Assembly: GCF_000526375.1 (NCBI RefSeq)
Contig: NZ_JAFY01000005.1
Span: 124,001-188,000, forward strand
Source of the DNA: Aminiphilus circumscriptus DSM 16581
GTDB lineage: Bacteria; Synergistota; Synergistia; Synergistales; Aminiphilaceae
DNA: 64,000 nucleotides
Direction: 5' to 3'
In this document: positions 1 through 7,795 of the stretch, one piece after another
Layout: the number at the start of each line of letters is the position of its first letter
How positions within the stretch are numbered: the stretch's first letter is position 1
Notes under the pieces: model-generated
The model's input: the letters and a program-made list of their open reading frames with translations, nothing else
Databases searched by the model: none
What the model was told of the DNA's origin: nothing
Made by a program: the position numbers and the translations under genes

Positions 1-1150
1 CGAACACTCTTCCTTCGAGGCTTTTGTTGATTTCCAGGGAGATCTCGCGCTGCAGCGCATTCACGACGCGAAGACGCTCCTGTTTCACTTCCTCCGAGAG
101 ATGGCCTTCCATGGACGCCGCCCGCGTACCTTCCCGGATCGAATAGGAGGCGGTGTGCACCATGTCGAAGCGGAACCGCTCGAGACATGCGCAGGACGCA
201 CGAAAATCCTCCTCGCGCTCCCCTGGAAAACCCACGATGAGATCGCTGGTGATCCCCGGAGCGACGAGGGTGCTTCGGAGCTTGTCGATGAGAAGGGCAT
301 ATCGCTCCACGGAATATCCCCGGTTCATGAGAGCGAGAATACGATCGCTTCCCGCCTGGAGAGGAAGGTTAAGGGACGGGCAGACGGCGGGTTCCTCCGC
401 CATGACGGCGATGACATCGTCGGTGAGATCCTTTGGATGGTTGGTGGCGAAGCGGAGGCGTTTCACGCCGGAAAGGCGTGCCGCCTGCCGCAACAGGAAC
501 GCGAACGTCCACCCTTCCGCGGCGCCGTCGGTGCCGTAGCTGTTGACGTTCTGTCCGAGAAGCGTTATTTCCTGGACGCCATCGTCCACGAGCGCCCGAA
601 TTTCATCGAGGATCTCCCCGGGAGAGCGGGACTGAAAACGCCCCCGCACATAGGGGACGATGCAGTAAGAACAGTAGTTGTCGCAGCCGTGGGCGATGGA
701 GACAAACCCTTTCCAGGGGTTGTCGCGTCTTGTCGGAGGCACGCAGAGATCACGCACCTCCCGGGGATCTTCGTCGAGGAGAAGGCGGAGCGCTCCGTCG
801 GCAAGGCTCTTCTCCAAAGCCTCGGGGAGATCTCCCAGATGACGGGGACCCACCACGACCCGAATCCAGGGAAAACGACGGGCCATGCGCTCGCCCACAC
901 GAGCAGCCATGCACCCCGCCACGGCAACAAGGGGGTATTCCGCACCCTTTCGTTCCGCACCAACCCTCCCCAGCTCGCTCCACACCTTCTGTTCCGCCTT
1001 GTCGCGGATGCTACAAGTGAGAAAGACGAGCACCCGTGCTTCCTCCTGCGACGTCTCGGTCCAGCCTCGTTCGACGAAGGCTGTGCGGAGACGGTCCGCG
1101 TCATAGACGTTCATCTGACATCCGAACACCCGCAGGGAAAAGGACGTCAC
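1..1150 (-). CDS. miaB: tRNA-2-methylthio-N6-dimethylallyladenosine synthase MiaB (3' end missing)
   Basis: MiaB is a radical-SAM methylthiotransferase that adds the 2-methylthio group to i6A37 of tRNAs reading UNN codons. The N-terminal domain carries the three cluster cysteines (FGCQMN, LTCSIRDKA, AGCMA). The radical-SAM motif CDNYCSYC follows at about residues 150-157, then LLGQNVNSYG. About 383 residues are visible; the C-terminal TRAM domain lies beyond the left edge. I chose GTG at 1150-1148 because a GGGAGGT ribosome site lies about 9 bases upstream. An intrinsic terminator lies just upstream, so the gene may depend partly on read-through from the rubredoxin gene. Family assignment is firm; the start is less certain. 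Confidence 0.93.
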   Translation of the reverse strand, partial: MTSFSLRVFGCQMNVYDADRLRTAFVERGWTETSQEEARVLVFLTCSIRDKAEQKVWSELGRVGAERKGAEYPLVAVAGCMAARVGERMARRFPWIRVVVGPRHLGDLPEALEKSLADGALRLLLDEDPREVRDLCVPPTRRDNPWKGFVSIAHGCDNYCSYCIVPYVRGRFQSRSPGEILDEIRALVDDGVQEITLLGQNVNSYGTDGAAEGWTFAFLLRQAARLSGVKRLRFATNHPKDLTDDVIAVMAEEPAVCPSLNLPLQAGSDRILALMNRGYSVERYALLIDKLRSTLVAPGITSDLIVGFPGEREEDFRASCACLERFRFDMVHTASYSIREGTRAASMEGHLSEEVKQERLRVVNALQREISLEINKSLEGRVF

Positions 1151-1165
1151 AGAAAACACACCTCC

Positions 1166-1197
1166 CAAAAAAGAAAGACGGAGGCCCGTAGGCCTCC
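1166..1197 (-). terminator. Intrinsic terminator after rubredoxin gene
   Basis: Read on the minus strand, GGAGGCC-TACG-GGCCTCC forms a 7 bp stem with a 4-base loop, followed by a T-rich tail (GTCTTTCTTTTTT). It sits between the rubredoxin stop and the miaB ribosome site, so the tail almost touches the miaB leader. Confidence 0.75.
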
Positions 1198-1227
1198 GGC
1201 GCGTCCGCCTTCAAACGACTCTCAAGC

Positions 1228-1389
1228 CTACTCCGCAGGTTCGAACATGTCCTTGGCAACACCGCAAACAGGGCAAACCCAATCCTCGGGAATATCTTCG
1301 AAGGCCGTTCCCGGTGCGATACCGGAATCGGGATCTCCGTTAGCAGGATCATACACGTACCCACATACCGTGCAAATGTACTTCTTCAT
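1228..1389 (-). CDS. Rubredoxin
   Basis: A 53-residue one-electron carrier with a single Fe(Cys)4 site, usual in anaerobes for peroxide/superoxide detoxification or electron shuttling. The two metal-binding knuckles are visible: CTVCGY near residues 6-11 and CPVCGV near residues 39-44. Length and acidity are typical. The ATG at 1389 has an AGAGGAGG ribosome site upstream. It is followed by a terminator and is probably its own transcription unit. No dedicated partner (rubrerythrin, desulfoferrodoxin) is adjacent, so the electron acceptor is unknown. Confidence 0.96.
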   Translation of the reverse strand: MKKYICTVCGYVYDPANGDPDSGIAPGTAFEDIPEDWVCPVCGVAKDMFEPAE

Positions 1390-1512
1390 GCGTCAAGGCC
1401 TCCTCTCGGCTGAAAAAGTTGTACGCCTCCGGCAATTATAGAAGCCCCTGAGGTAAAACACAACCGAAGAGAAACTCGTCCGGCACGGAACGAACGGAAA
1501 GGGCACCTGCCG

Positions 1513-2613
1513 TCAGATCACGAAGAGTTCCCTGGACAGATACTCGGTAAGGCAGACCGCACCGCTCTCTTCCATGAGGTAGTTATCCTCGACGCGCACG
1601 CCGCCCCGTCCCTCAAGATAGACGCCCGGTTCCACCGTCACCACATCCCCCACCTCCAGGATCTCCTCCGACCGGAAGGAAAGACGCGGTGCCTCGTGGA
1701 CCGAAAGGCCGATGCCGTGTCCGAGGCCGTGGGAAAAACACTCGCCCATGCCCGCCGCAACGATGACGTTTCTCGCAGCCTCGTCCACCTCCCGCACGGC
1801 GGATCCCGTGCGGAGCGCCGCACTCCCTTTCGCCTGGGCCTCCAGGATCAGGGCATGCATGTTCCGCGCCCAGGGATCCGCTTCTCCCAGGGAAATAGTG
1901 CGGGTGATGTCGCACACGTACCCTTCGTAGCGAGCACCGAAGTCGACGGTGACCCATTCCCCACGCTCCATGGAGCGATCCGTGGGACGCCCGTGGGGCA
2001 AAGCACTTCTCGGACCCGAGGCCACGATGAAATCCATGGTTCCCCAGCCACCATCCGCTCCGGCTTCCCGGAGCAGAAACTCCAGAAGGGCCGCAACACG
2101 GCGTTCCGTCATTCCCGGCTCCAGCCGCTTGAGCATCTCGAGAAAAGCGAAGGATGCCCGCTTCGCCGCCTCCTCGATAAGACGACGCTCCTGTGCATCC
2201 TTGCGACGGCGGAGCCGGGGAAGCAGGTCCGACACGTCCTCCCACCACACCCCCATGTCCGCAAGCCTCCGGTACGTGGCGAAGCTGACCTTGTCTCCCT
2301 CGAATCCCACGGACTTGAGATGCCTACGCCGCAAAAGATCACCGAGGACATCCAGAAGCCCCTGTCCCTCCTGAGGCACCAGGGAGAAGGGGCTCTGACG
2401 GCGCGCCTGGGCGAGATATCTTCCGTCCGTCACGAGAACCGCATCGTCCCCGGTGACGAGAAGTGCGCCGCTCGTCCCCCGGAATCCCGAAAGGTAATAG
2501 ACGCTCTCCCAATTCACACCCTCTTGAAGCAGAAGAACGAGGGCATCCACGTTCCGTTCCGCGAGTAAAGCCTGCACCGCGATAACCCGACGCCACACAT
2601 GCTCTCCCGCCAT
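1513..2613 (-). CDS. M24 family Xaa-Pro aminopeptidase/dipeptidase
   Basis: A cytoplasmic metallopeptidase of about 366 residues that removes N-terminal residues preceding proline. It has a creatinase-like N-terminal domain (ends near residue 120) and a pita-bread catalytic domain. Metal-ligand motifs are visible: VTVDFGARYEGYVCDITRT (two Asp), GLGHGIGLSVHEAP (His), VTVEPGVY (Glu) and GGVRVEDNY (Glu). The frame is open further upstream, but the ATG at 2613 has a GGAGG site 9 bases before it and starts just before the conserved domain. PepP and PepQ types cannot be separated by reading alone. A peptidase fits a peptide-fermenting lifestyle. Confidence 0.9.
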   Translation of the reverse strand: MAGEHVWRRVIAVQALLAERNVDALVLLLQEGVNWESVYYLSGFRGTSGALLVTGDDAVLVTDGRYLAQARRQSPFSLVPQEGQGLLDVLGDLLRRRHLKSVGFEGDKVSFATYRRLADMGVWWEDVSDLLPRLRRRKDAQERRLIEEAAKRASFAFLEMLKRLEPGMTERRVAALLEFLLREAGADGGWGTMDFIVASGPRSALPHGRPTDRSMERGEWVTVDFGARYEGYVCDITRTISLGEADPWARNMHALILEAQAKGSAALRTGSAVREVDEAARNVIVAAGMGECFSHGLGHGIGLSVHEAPRLSFRSEEILEVGDVVTVEPGVYLEGRGGVRVEDNYLMEESGAVCLTEYLSRELFVI

Positions 2614-2725
2614 CAAAGATTGCCTCCGTCGCTCAAATCGCCCTCCCGAACCGTCGTCGCACTTTTCCCGCAACAGCGGGCGAGAAAGAAAAAGCACAGA
2701 GCGGAAGAAGGGAACAAAAGGCACA

Positions 2726-3718
2726 TCAACGAGGCACCTCCATAACCAGCAGTCTCCAGAGTTCCTCCCTCGCGTCGAAGGAAACGTTTCCTCCTGCCTC
2801 CACGAGATTTCCCACCACGGAAAAGGGAATGCCCACTCCGGAGAGGCAACGGCACGCCTCGTCCAGATGCTCCGGGGGCAGCACCGCGAGGAGCACACCG
2901 GAGGAGATGAGGTGCAGCGGATCGAAAGCGAGCGTTTGTGCACAGCGACGCGTGAGCGGATGCACAGTCACCGTTTCGGGCAGGAGCCGAACCTCGGCCC
3001 GGGAGAGGCGTGCAAGCTCTCCGAGTCCTCCGAGAAATCCCCCCTCCGTCGGATCGTGAAGAAAGCGTGCCCAGGGACGAAGAATCCTTGCCTCGGGCAA
3101 CACGGACAAAAAGTCGCCCCAGGAACGGATCTCCCGGATTTCTTCCTGGGTACAGCAGACGGCGAGAAGGTCCGGGCGGTCCGCGGCGAGAATGGACATC
3201 CCCTCCAGGCCGACGTGCTTGGTCATGAGGAGCACATCCCCAGGCCGCATCTCCTCTGCTCGAAGACAGCGCTCCGCATAGCCGAGAAGCGTTCCCGAGA
3301 GCACCGGCGCGGCATAGCGGTCGGAAAACTCCGTATGCCCCCCCACAATGGCGATGTTCAGTTCCAGGCAGGCCTCGTGCATCTCCTCCATGAACGCCGC
3401 CGCGTCGCGCTCGGTCATGTTGCGGGGGAGAATCATGGTCACCAGTAAATACGCCGGTTCACCCCCCTTGGAAGCCACGTCGTTGGCGTTCACATGCACG
3501 AGCAGTCGCCCCGCCCCTTTCGCGGCCCCCACCACCGGATCGGAGGCGACCACGAGAAACGGTCCTCCCGGAAGGGCGATGACCGCCGCATCCTCCCCAA
3601 CGGCGGGACCGACCAGTACATCCTTCCGGGGACTTCCCCGAAAGGCGAGGATATGCTCCTCCAGCGCCCGAGGAGCCATTTTCCCCGTCGGCGCCCTAGA
3701 ATCTCTCTCGATGGTCAT
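2726..3718 (-). CDS. AIR synthase-related protein (PurM/HypE/ThiL fold)
   Basis: A 330-residue member of the AIR-synthase-like ATP-binding superfamily. GPAVGEDAAVI near residue 41 matches the N-terminal metal/ATP segment, and VHVNANDVASKGGEPAYLLV is the equivalent of the PurM/ThiL NDL motif. HDPTEGGFLGGL is the C-terminal glycine-rich segment, close to HypE. It is not hypE itself, which lies at 25.7-26.7 kb with the conserved PRIC tail that is absent here. The ATG overlaps the stop of queH by four bases, so the two are co-transcribed. The substrate is unknown; proteins of this type are often annotated only as AIR synthase-related or hydrogenase-maturation-like. Confidence 0.82.
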   Translation of the reverse strand: MTIERDSRAPTGKMAPRALEEHILAFRGSPRKDVLVGPAVGEDAAVIALPGGPFLVVASDPVVGAAKGAGRLLVHVNANDVASKGGEPAYLLVTMILPRNMTERDAAAFMEEMHEACLELNIAIVGGHTEFSDRYAAPVLSGTLLGYAERCLRAEEMRPGDVLLMTKHVGLEGMSILAADRPDLLAVCCTQEEIREIRSWGDFLSVLPEARILRPWARFLHDPTEGGFLGGLGELARLSRAEVRLLPETVTVHPLTRRCAQTLAFDPLHLISSGVLLAVLPPEHLDEACRCLSGVGIPFSVVGNLVEAGGNVSFDAREELWRLLVMEVPR

Positions 3719-4497
3719 GAAAACTCAACTCCTCCGTTCCTCTCGTTGCGGCTGTACAGACATCCGCAATATCCCTGGCGGTAGAGACCGAGACGACGGC
3801 TTTCCTCCACGGAGCGTGCGAAACCGTTTCCCTTCCGCCAGATTCGATGAAGCCACCGAAGTCCGAACTGTTCCGCCACGGCGACTCCGATACGGTTGAT
3901 CTCGTCGGGGTTCTTGTGGGGACTGATGGTGAGAGTCGTGCAGAGAACGCGGCATCCCCGGCGCAGAGCCTCCCGGGCGGCGTTCTCAAGTTGAAGCCGA
4001 AAACAGCGCCGACAGCGCTCGCCTCCCTCCGGCTCCGCCTCAAAGGGAGCAAGAAGACGAAACCACTCCTCCGGCGCGTAGTGCTCCACCACAAGACGCC
4101 GATGTTCCGAGGCAAGGCGTCGCACTGCGGCGAGGCGCAAGAGGTATTCCTCTTCGGGATGGATGTTCCCTCCATAAAAATACCCCGTAACAGTGAAGGG
4201 TTCCTCCTCCAGCGTCGGCCAAGGAATCGTCCCATCGGGCGCACAGCAGAGATGCAGAAGAAGCCCTTCCGTCTCCTTCCGCAGTTCCCCCCCACTGTCC
4301 TTCGACAGCGGCAAACCCGGCACGCCCCCTTCCGGGAAGAGACGTCCCGCAGCCCCGTTCCACCTGATGTTCTCCCCCGTTCCCTCGCGAAGACGCTTCC
4401 GCACGGATCGACAGACCTCCATACCGGCAGAATTTTTCGAGCAGGAAGTATCCTGTCGGATGCGCCCCGCTCCCACCTGTGCTACTGTCTTTTTCAT
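3715..4497 (-). CDS. queH: Epoxyqueuosine reductase QueH
   Basis: QueH catalyses the last step of queuosine biosynthesis, reducing epoxyqueuosine to queuosine in tRNA; it is the cobalamin-independent alternative to QueG. Conserved features are HLCCAPDG (Cys84, Cys85), ERCRRCF (Cys162, Cys165) and CGC near the end (Cys244, Cys246), the iron-sulfur and metal ligands of the DUF208 family. The protein has about 70 extra residues before the first motif compared with typical homologues, so a later start (for example Met26) is possible. The gene is divergent from plsC, with an 84-base shared upstream region. Confidence 0.9.
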   Translation of the reverse strand: MKKTVAQVGAGRIRQDTSCSKNSAGMEVCRSVRKRLREGTGENIRWNGAAGRLFPEGGVPGLPLSKDSGGELRKETEGLLLHLCCAPDGTIPWPTLEEEPFTVTGYFYGGNIHPEEEYLLRLAAVRRLASEHRRLVVEHYAPEEWFRLLAPFEAEPEGGERCRRCFRLQLENAAREALRRGCRVLCTTLTISPHKNPDEINRIGVAVAEQFGLRWLHRIWRKGNGFARSVEESRRLGLYRQGYCGCLYSRNERNGGVEFS

Positions 4498-4581
4498 CCC
4501 GGTCCGGAAAGCGAACCGTCAGGAACATCAGAAGAAAAAACGCTTTCCGAACACGTTCTTTTCGTCAGGAGGTTTTCCACA

Positions 4582-5217
4582 ATGCTCTATTTCTTGGTGA
4601 AATGGTTCTGCCGTCTCGTCTTCACCGTCTACAACCGGCTCCAGGTGGAACAACGCGACCGGATTCCTCCCGGAAAGCCTCTCCTCCTCGCCTGTAACCA
4701 CTGCAGTTACCTCGATCCCCTCGTCGTAGGCGCCGTCTTTCCCTACAGGCTCTCCTACGTGGCCTGGGACGATCTTTTTCGAAGGCCCGTTCTGAAGTGG
4801 CTCATTCCCCATCTGGGAGCGATCCCCGTCTCGCAGGAGGACCACCAGAGCGCGGCGGCAATCCTCAAATTTCTCCTCGGACTTCTTGCCGAAGGCGAAC
4901 GGGTTCTCATCTTTCCCGAGGGAAAGCGATCCCTGGACGGACAGCTCCAGCCCCTCGAAGGAGGAGTGGCGCTTCTCGCCCTGAAGATGGGCGTACCCGT
5001 CCTTCCCCTCTTCGTGAAAGGTACCTTCGAGGCCATGGCTCCCACCATGAAGATTCCCCGTCCTAGGAAGATCCGCCTCCGCTACGGTGAGCCTCTCGAT
5101 CCCGCGATACTTCCTTCGGACATCCCCGAGCGGGAACGCCGCGCACAGTTTCTCAGGCTTCTGGAGCAGCGTTTTCGTGCCCTTGAGGCCGAAATGCAAA
5201 GCACCGCGAAACCATGA
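4582..5217 (+). CDS. plsC: 1-acyl-sn-glycerol-3-phosphate acyltransferase
   Basis: A 211-residue membrane-associated acyltransferase that converts lysophosphatidate to phosphatidate in phospholipid synthesis. The catalytic NHCSYLD (HX4D) motif is near residue 39 and the glycerophosphate-binding FPEGKRS near residue 112. The N-terminus is hydrophobic (FLVKWFCRLVFTVY), consistent with monotopic membrane attachment. An AGGAGG ribosome site lies before the ATG at 4582. Upstream reading frame is open but carries no recognisable domain. The gene is monocistronic and followed by an IS30 remnant. Confidence 0.93.
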   Translation: MLYFLVKWFCRLVFTVYNRLQVEQRDRIPPGKPLLLACNHCSYLDPLVVGAVFPYRLSYVAWDDLFRRPVLKWLIPHLGAIPVSQEDHQSAAAILKFLLGLLAEGERVLIFPEGKRSLDGQLQPLEGGVALLALKMGVPVLPLFVKGTFEAMAPTMKIPRPRKIRLRYGEPLDPAILPSDIPERERRAQFLRLLEQRFRALEAEMQSTAKP

Positions 5218-5230
5218 GCCCCTCCGCACA

Positions 5231-5412
5231 TGCACCGGCGGCCTCTCAGGAAGTCCCTTCTCAAAGGAAAGGGCTTTCGGAACGTGGGCCGAGAGGAGCC
5301 GGATCAGTACGCATCGCTCCTCAACACAACAGGTCACGAAAGTCCCTCGGATGGCGCACTCCGGCGAAGGTCGCCCGGGAGCCGGCTCCACCTCTGTCGC
5401 GGTTGGATCGAC
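5231..5412 (+). pseudogene. Decayed IS30-family transposase C-terminus (copy 1)
   Basis: The translated fragment LLKGKGFRNVGREEPDQYASLLN corresponds to the C-terminal block of IS30-type transposases (FPKG...V..EELD.....LN.RPRK.L...TP). After LLN the similarity continues in another frame (VTKVPRMAHSG, matching RPRKYLEWHTP at the DNA level), so there is at least one frameshift. It aligns base by base with the second remnant at 10.8 kb. No N-terminal HTH, no DDE residues and no inverted repeats were seen. The rest of the 5218-5578 gap shows nothing recognisable. Confidence 0.72.
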
Positions 5413-5578
5413 AATCCGAGCAGAAAAAAGGAACTCCTCCGCGGCACACGACAAAAGGCGAACCGTCTGTTCTTCGAGAACCGTCTCGGAAATGCCGCAA
5501 GAGGGAAACCAAAACAGTTTGCGGCTTCGAAGCACTCCAGATAAGAAGAATGCCTTTCCGGACATACGGACACGCTAC

Positions 5579-6865
5579 TCAGGAACTCTTCGAAGCCTCT
5601 TCCACAAGACACTCCTCCGTCGCGTTCTTTCTTTCGCGCATCGGCACCTCGACTTTCCGGAGCAGCACCATGCCCGTCAGAAAGAAAAGGACGAGAACGG
5701 GAGCACCCACACGAAGCGAGCCGAACAGATCCGCGAGAAGAGCAAACAGAAAGGGTCCCAAAATGCCCGCAAATTTGCTCGACATGTCGTAGAAACCAAA
5801 GTACTCCGCGCTCCGCTCGGGGGAAATGAGTTCCGCGTAGAGAGAGCGAGAGAGGGCCTGCGCCCCTCCCTGGACAACCCCGATGGAGAGGGCGAGAACC
5901 CAGAAGTGCCAGACCCCATGGACGAAGAGAATACCCAGGCTGATCACGCTATATCCCGCAAGACTCGTGAGCAGCGCCCTTTTCGTTCCCCAGACTTCCG
6001 CGAGCCTACCGAAGAGCATGGTGCAGGGAATGCCCACGAACTGGGTCGCCACAAGAGCGCCGAGCAGATGTCCTTCGGCGATCCCCAGAGAACTGCCGAA
6101 AATGACACCCATTTTCATGATCGTGCCGATACCGTCGTTATAAAGCCAGAAGGCGACGAGAAAACGCAACTGGTTGGGGTGTTCCCGCATGGACCGAAGC
6201 GTGTTCAGGGGACGGCGCCAGACGGCACTGATATCTGCATCCTCCGCCTCGGCGGGCGGCTCGGGCACCCGCCTCAGAAGCGGAAGCGTGAGAAGAGCCC
6301 ACCAGAGGGCGACACTCACGAAAGCGAGACGAAACCCCAACAGTCCGGGCAGGAGAAACACCATGGCGACATTTGCGACCAGCAGAACACCACCACCGAG
6401 ATATCCGAAGGCGTATCCGGCCGAGGAAAGTCCGGAGCGCTCCTCCGGGGGCGCGAGATACACGAGAAACGCATCGTAAAAGATGGATGCCAGGGAAAAG
6501 GACGCTATTCCCGCCGCCAGAAGCACCAGCCCTGGGCTCCAGGTCCCTTGGGAGAGAAAAGCCATTCCTCCCGTCGCCGCGACACCCGTGGCAGTGAAAA
6601 CTGCAAGCCCAAGCTTGCGCTTCCCCCGAAGATCTCCGAAGGATCCCGCGAAGGGAGCGATGACGGCGGAGAAAAGCAGCGCACCTCCCGCCACATATCC
6701 CCACAAAGCCGCCCCCCGGGCCTCCCCAAGGGGCACCGCGAGAATGCGGGCGTAGAAAAGCGGAAAAAGCACCGCCATGATCGTGGTGGCAAAAGCGGAA
6801 TTGCCGACATCGTAGAGCACCCAAGCTCTCTGGCAGGGGTTTCGCAGAAAACGTCTCCACTCCAT
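5579..6865 (-). CDS. MFS transporter, UMF1/Atg22-like family
   Basis: A 428-residue integral membrane protein with about 12 hydrophobic segments. The N-terminal RAWVLYDVGNSAFATTI is the hallmark of the UMF1 family (pfam ATG22/MFS_1). The MFS-type loop after helix 2 reads GSFGDLRGKRK, and the second half has FGRLAEVWGTKRA. The substrate is unknown; Atg22 homologues in vacuoles export amino acids, but bacterial members are poorly characterised. It lies 12 bases downstream of trmI and probably shares an operon with trmI and transketolase. Confidence 0.87.
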   Translation of the reverse strand: MEWRRFLRNPCQRAWVLYDVGNSAFATTIMAVLFPLFYARILAVPLGEARGAALWGYVAGGALLFSAVIAPFAGSFGDLRGKRKLGLAVFTATGVAATGGMAFLSQGTWSPGLVLLAAGIASFSLASIFYDAFLVYLAPPEERSGLSSAGYAFGYLGGGVLLVANVAMVFLLPGLLGFRLAFVSVALWWALLTLPLLRRVPEPPAEAEDADISAVWRRPLNTLRSMREHPNQLRFLVAFWLYNDGIGTIMKMGVIFGSSLGIAEGHLLGALVATQFVGIPCTMLFGRLAEVWGTKRALLTSLAGYSVISLGILFVHGVWHFWVLALSIGVVQGGAQALSRSLYAELISPERSAEYFGFYDMSSKFAGILGPFLFALLADLFGSLRVGAPVLVLFFLTGMVLLRKVEVPMRERKNATEECLVEEASKSS

Positions 6866-6877
6866 GAGAAACTCCGA

Positions 6878-7795
6878 TCACTCCCGAGACGCCGGGAGCA
6901 CCTCGCCGTCCTCTTCTCCGACATCCTCCGCCAGGGGAGCGACGTCGGAAGGCGTGCCGCACGCTTCATTCGATGCGGCATCGACAAGCACCTCCGGATG
7001 GGCACAGGTTACCGAGGAAGCGAAGATCAAGAATCCCGTATGCCCCACCATGAGATCCTCCGGGCGAATGCGCCGTGGATTCGTCTTGTATCCCCGGAGA
7101 AGGATCTCCACCACTTCGATCTGCACGAAGGCATTCGCCTCAAGCGCCTCCAGCGTCTGCTGGATCTGATTGAAAGTGGGCACCAGGATTCCCAGGCGAC
7201 GCCCCGGCGCAAGGGCACGCTTCGCCTCGGGAATGTACTCCCAGGGATTCTGGAGATCCAGAAAAACCGCGTCGGCTCCCTCCTCGTCGAATCCCTCTCC
7301 ACCGTCGAGATCGCGCACCTTGAAAACCACCCGGTCGGCGACACCGAATCGTTCGCAGTTGGACCGGGCAAGCTCCGAGAAGGGTTCCCGCCGCTCGTAG
7401 CTCACCACCCGCCCCGAAGGTCCCACAAAGGTGGCGAGGATGGTGGTGAAACTCCCGGAACCGCTGCCGCACTCCACCACCGTTGCTCCGGGAAACACGT
7501 CCAGGTGCAGCAACAAATATCCTGCTTCCTTGGGATAGATGATCTGGGTGTTTCGTTTGAGACGTCGGGTGTATTCCCCAAGACTCGGCTTGAGCACGAG
7601 AAAAGGACGTCCCAGATGCGTGTATATAGTCTCGCCGTAGCCGGAATCGAGGATCGTGTCGTGGGGAATCTTGCCGAGATGGCTTCCCTGGACCGCTCCG
7701 GGCTGGAGCCGCACAAGATAGGTCTCACCCTTCGCCGGAGAAAGAAGGAGCACGAGGTCGCCTTCCTTGAGGCGGGACGCGTCTCCAAGGGTCAT
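6878..7795 (-). CDS. trmI: tRNA (adenine-N1)-methyltransferase, TrmI type
   Basis: A class I SAM methyltransferase that makes m1A58 in the tRNA T-loop. The N-terminal beta domain is followed by TQIIYPKEAGYLLLHLDV and motif I VVECGSGSGSFT at about residues 110-121, then FLDLQNPWEY, the catalytic Asp region, and FNQIQQTLEAL. Length (305 residues) is slightly long because of an acidic C-terminal tail rich in Glu/Asp. The ATG overlaps the transketolase stop by four bases (ATGA), implying translational coupling. Confidence 0.9.
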   Translation of the reverse strand: MTLGDASRLKEGDLVLLLSPAKGETYLVRLQPGAVQGSHLGKIPHDTILDSGYGETIYTHLGRPFLVLKPSLGEYTRRLKRNTQIIYPKEAGYLLLHLDVFPGATVVECGSGSGSFTTILATFVGPSGRVVSYERREPFSELARSNCERFGVADRVVFKVRDLDGGEGFDEEGADAVFLDLQNPWEYIPEAKRALAPGRRLGILVPTFNQIQQTLEALEANAFVQIEVVEILLRGYKTNPRRIRPEDLMVGHTGFLIFASSVTCAHPEVLVDAASNEACGTPSDVAPLAEDVGEEDGEVLPASRE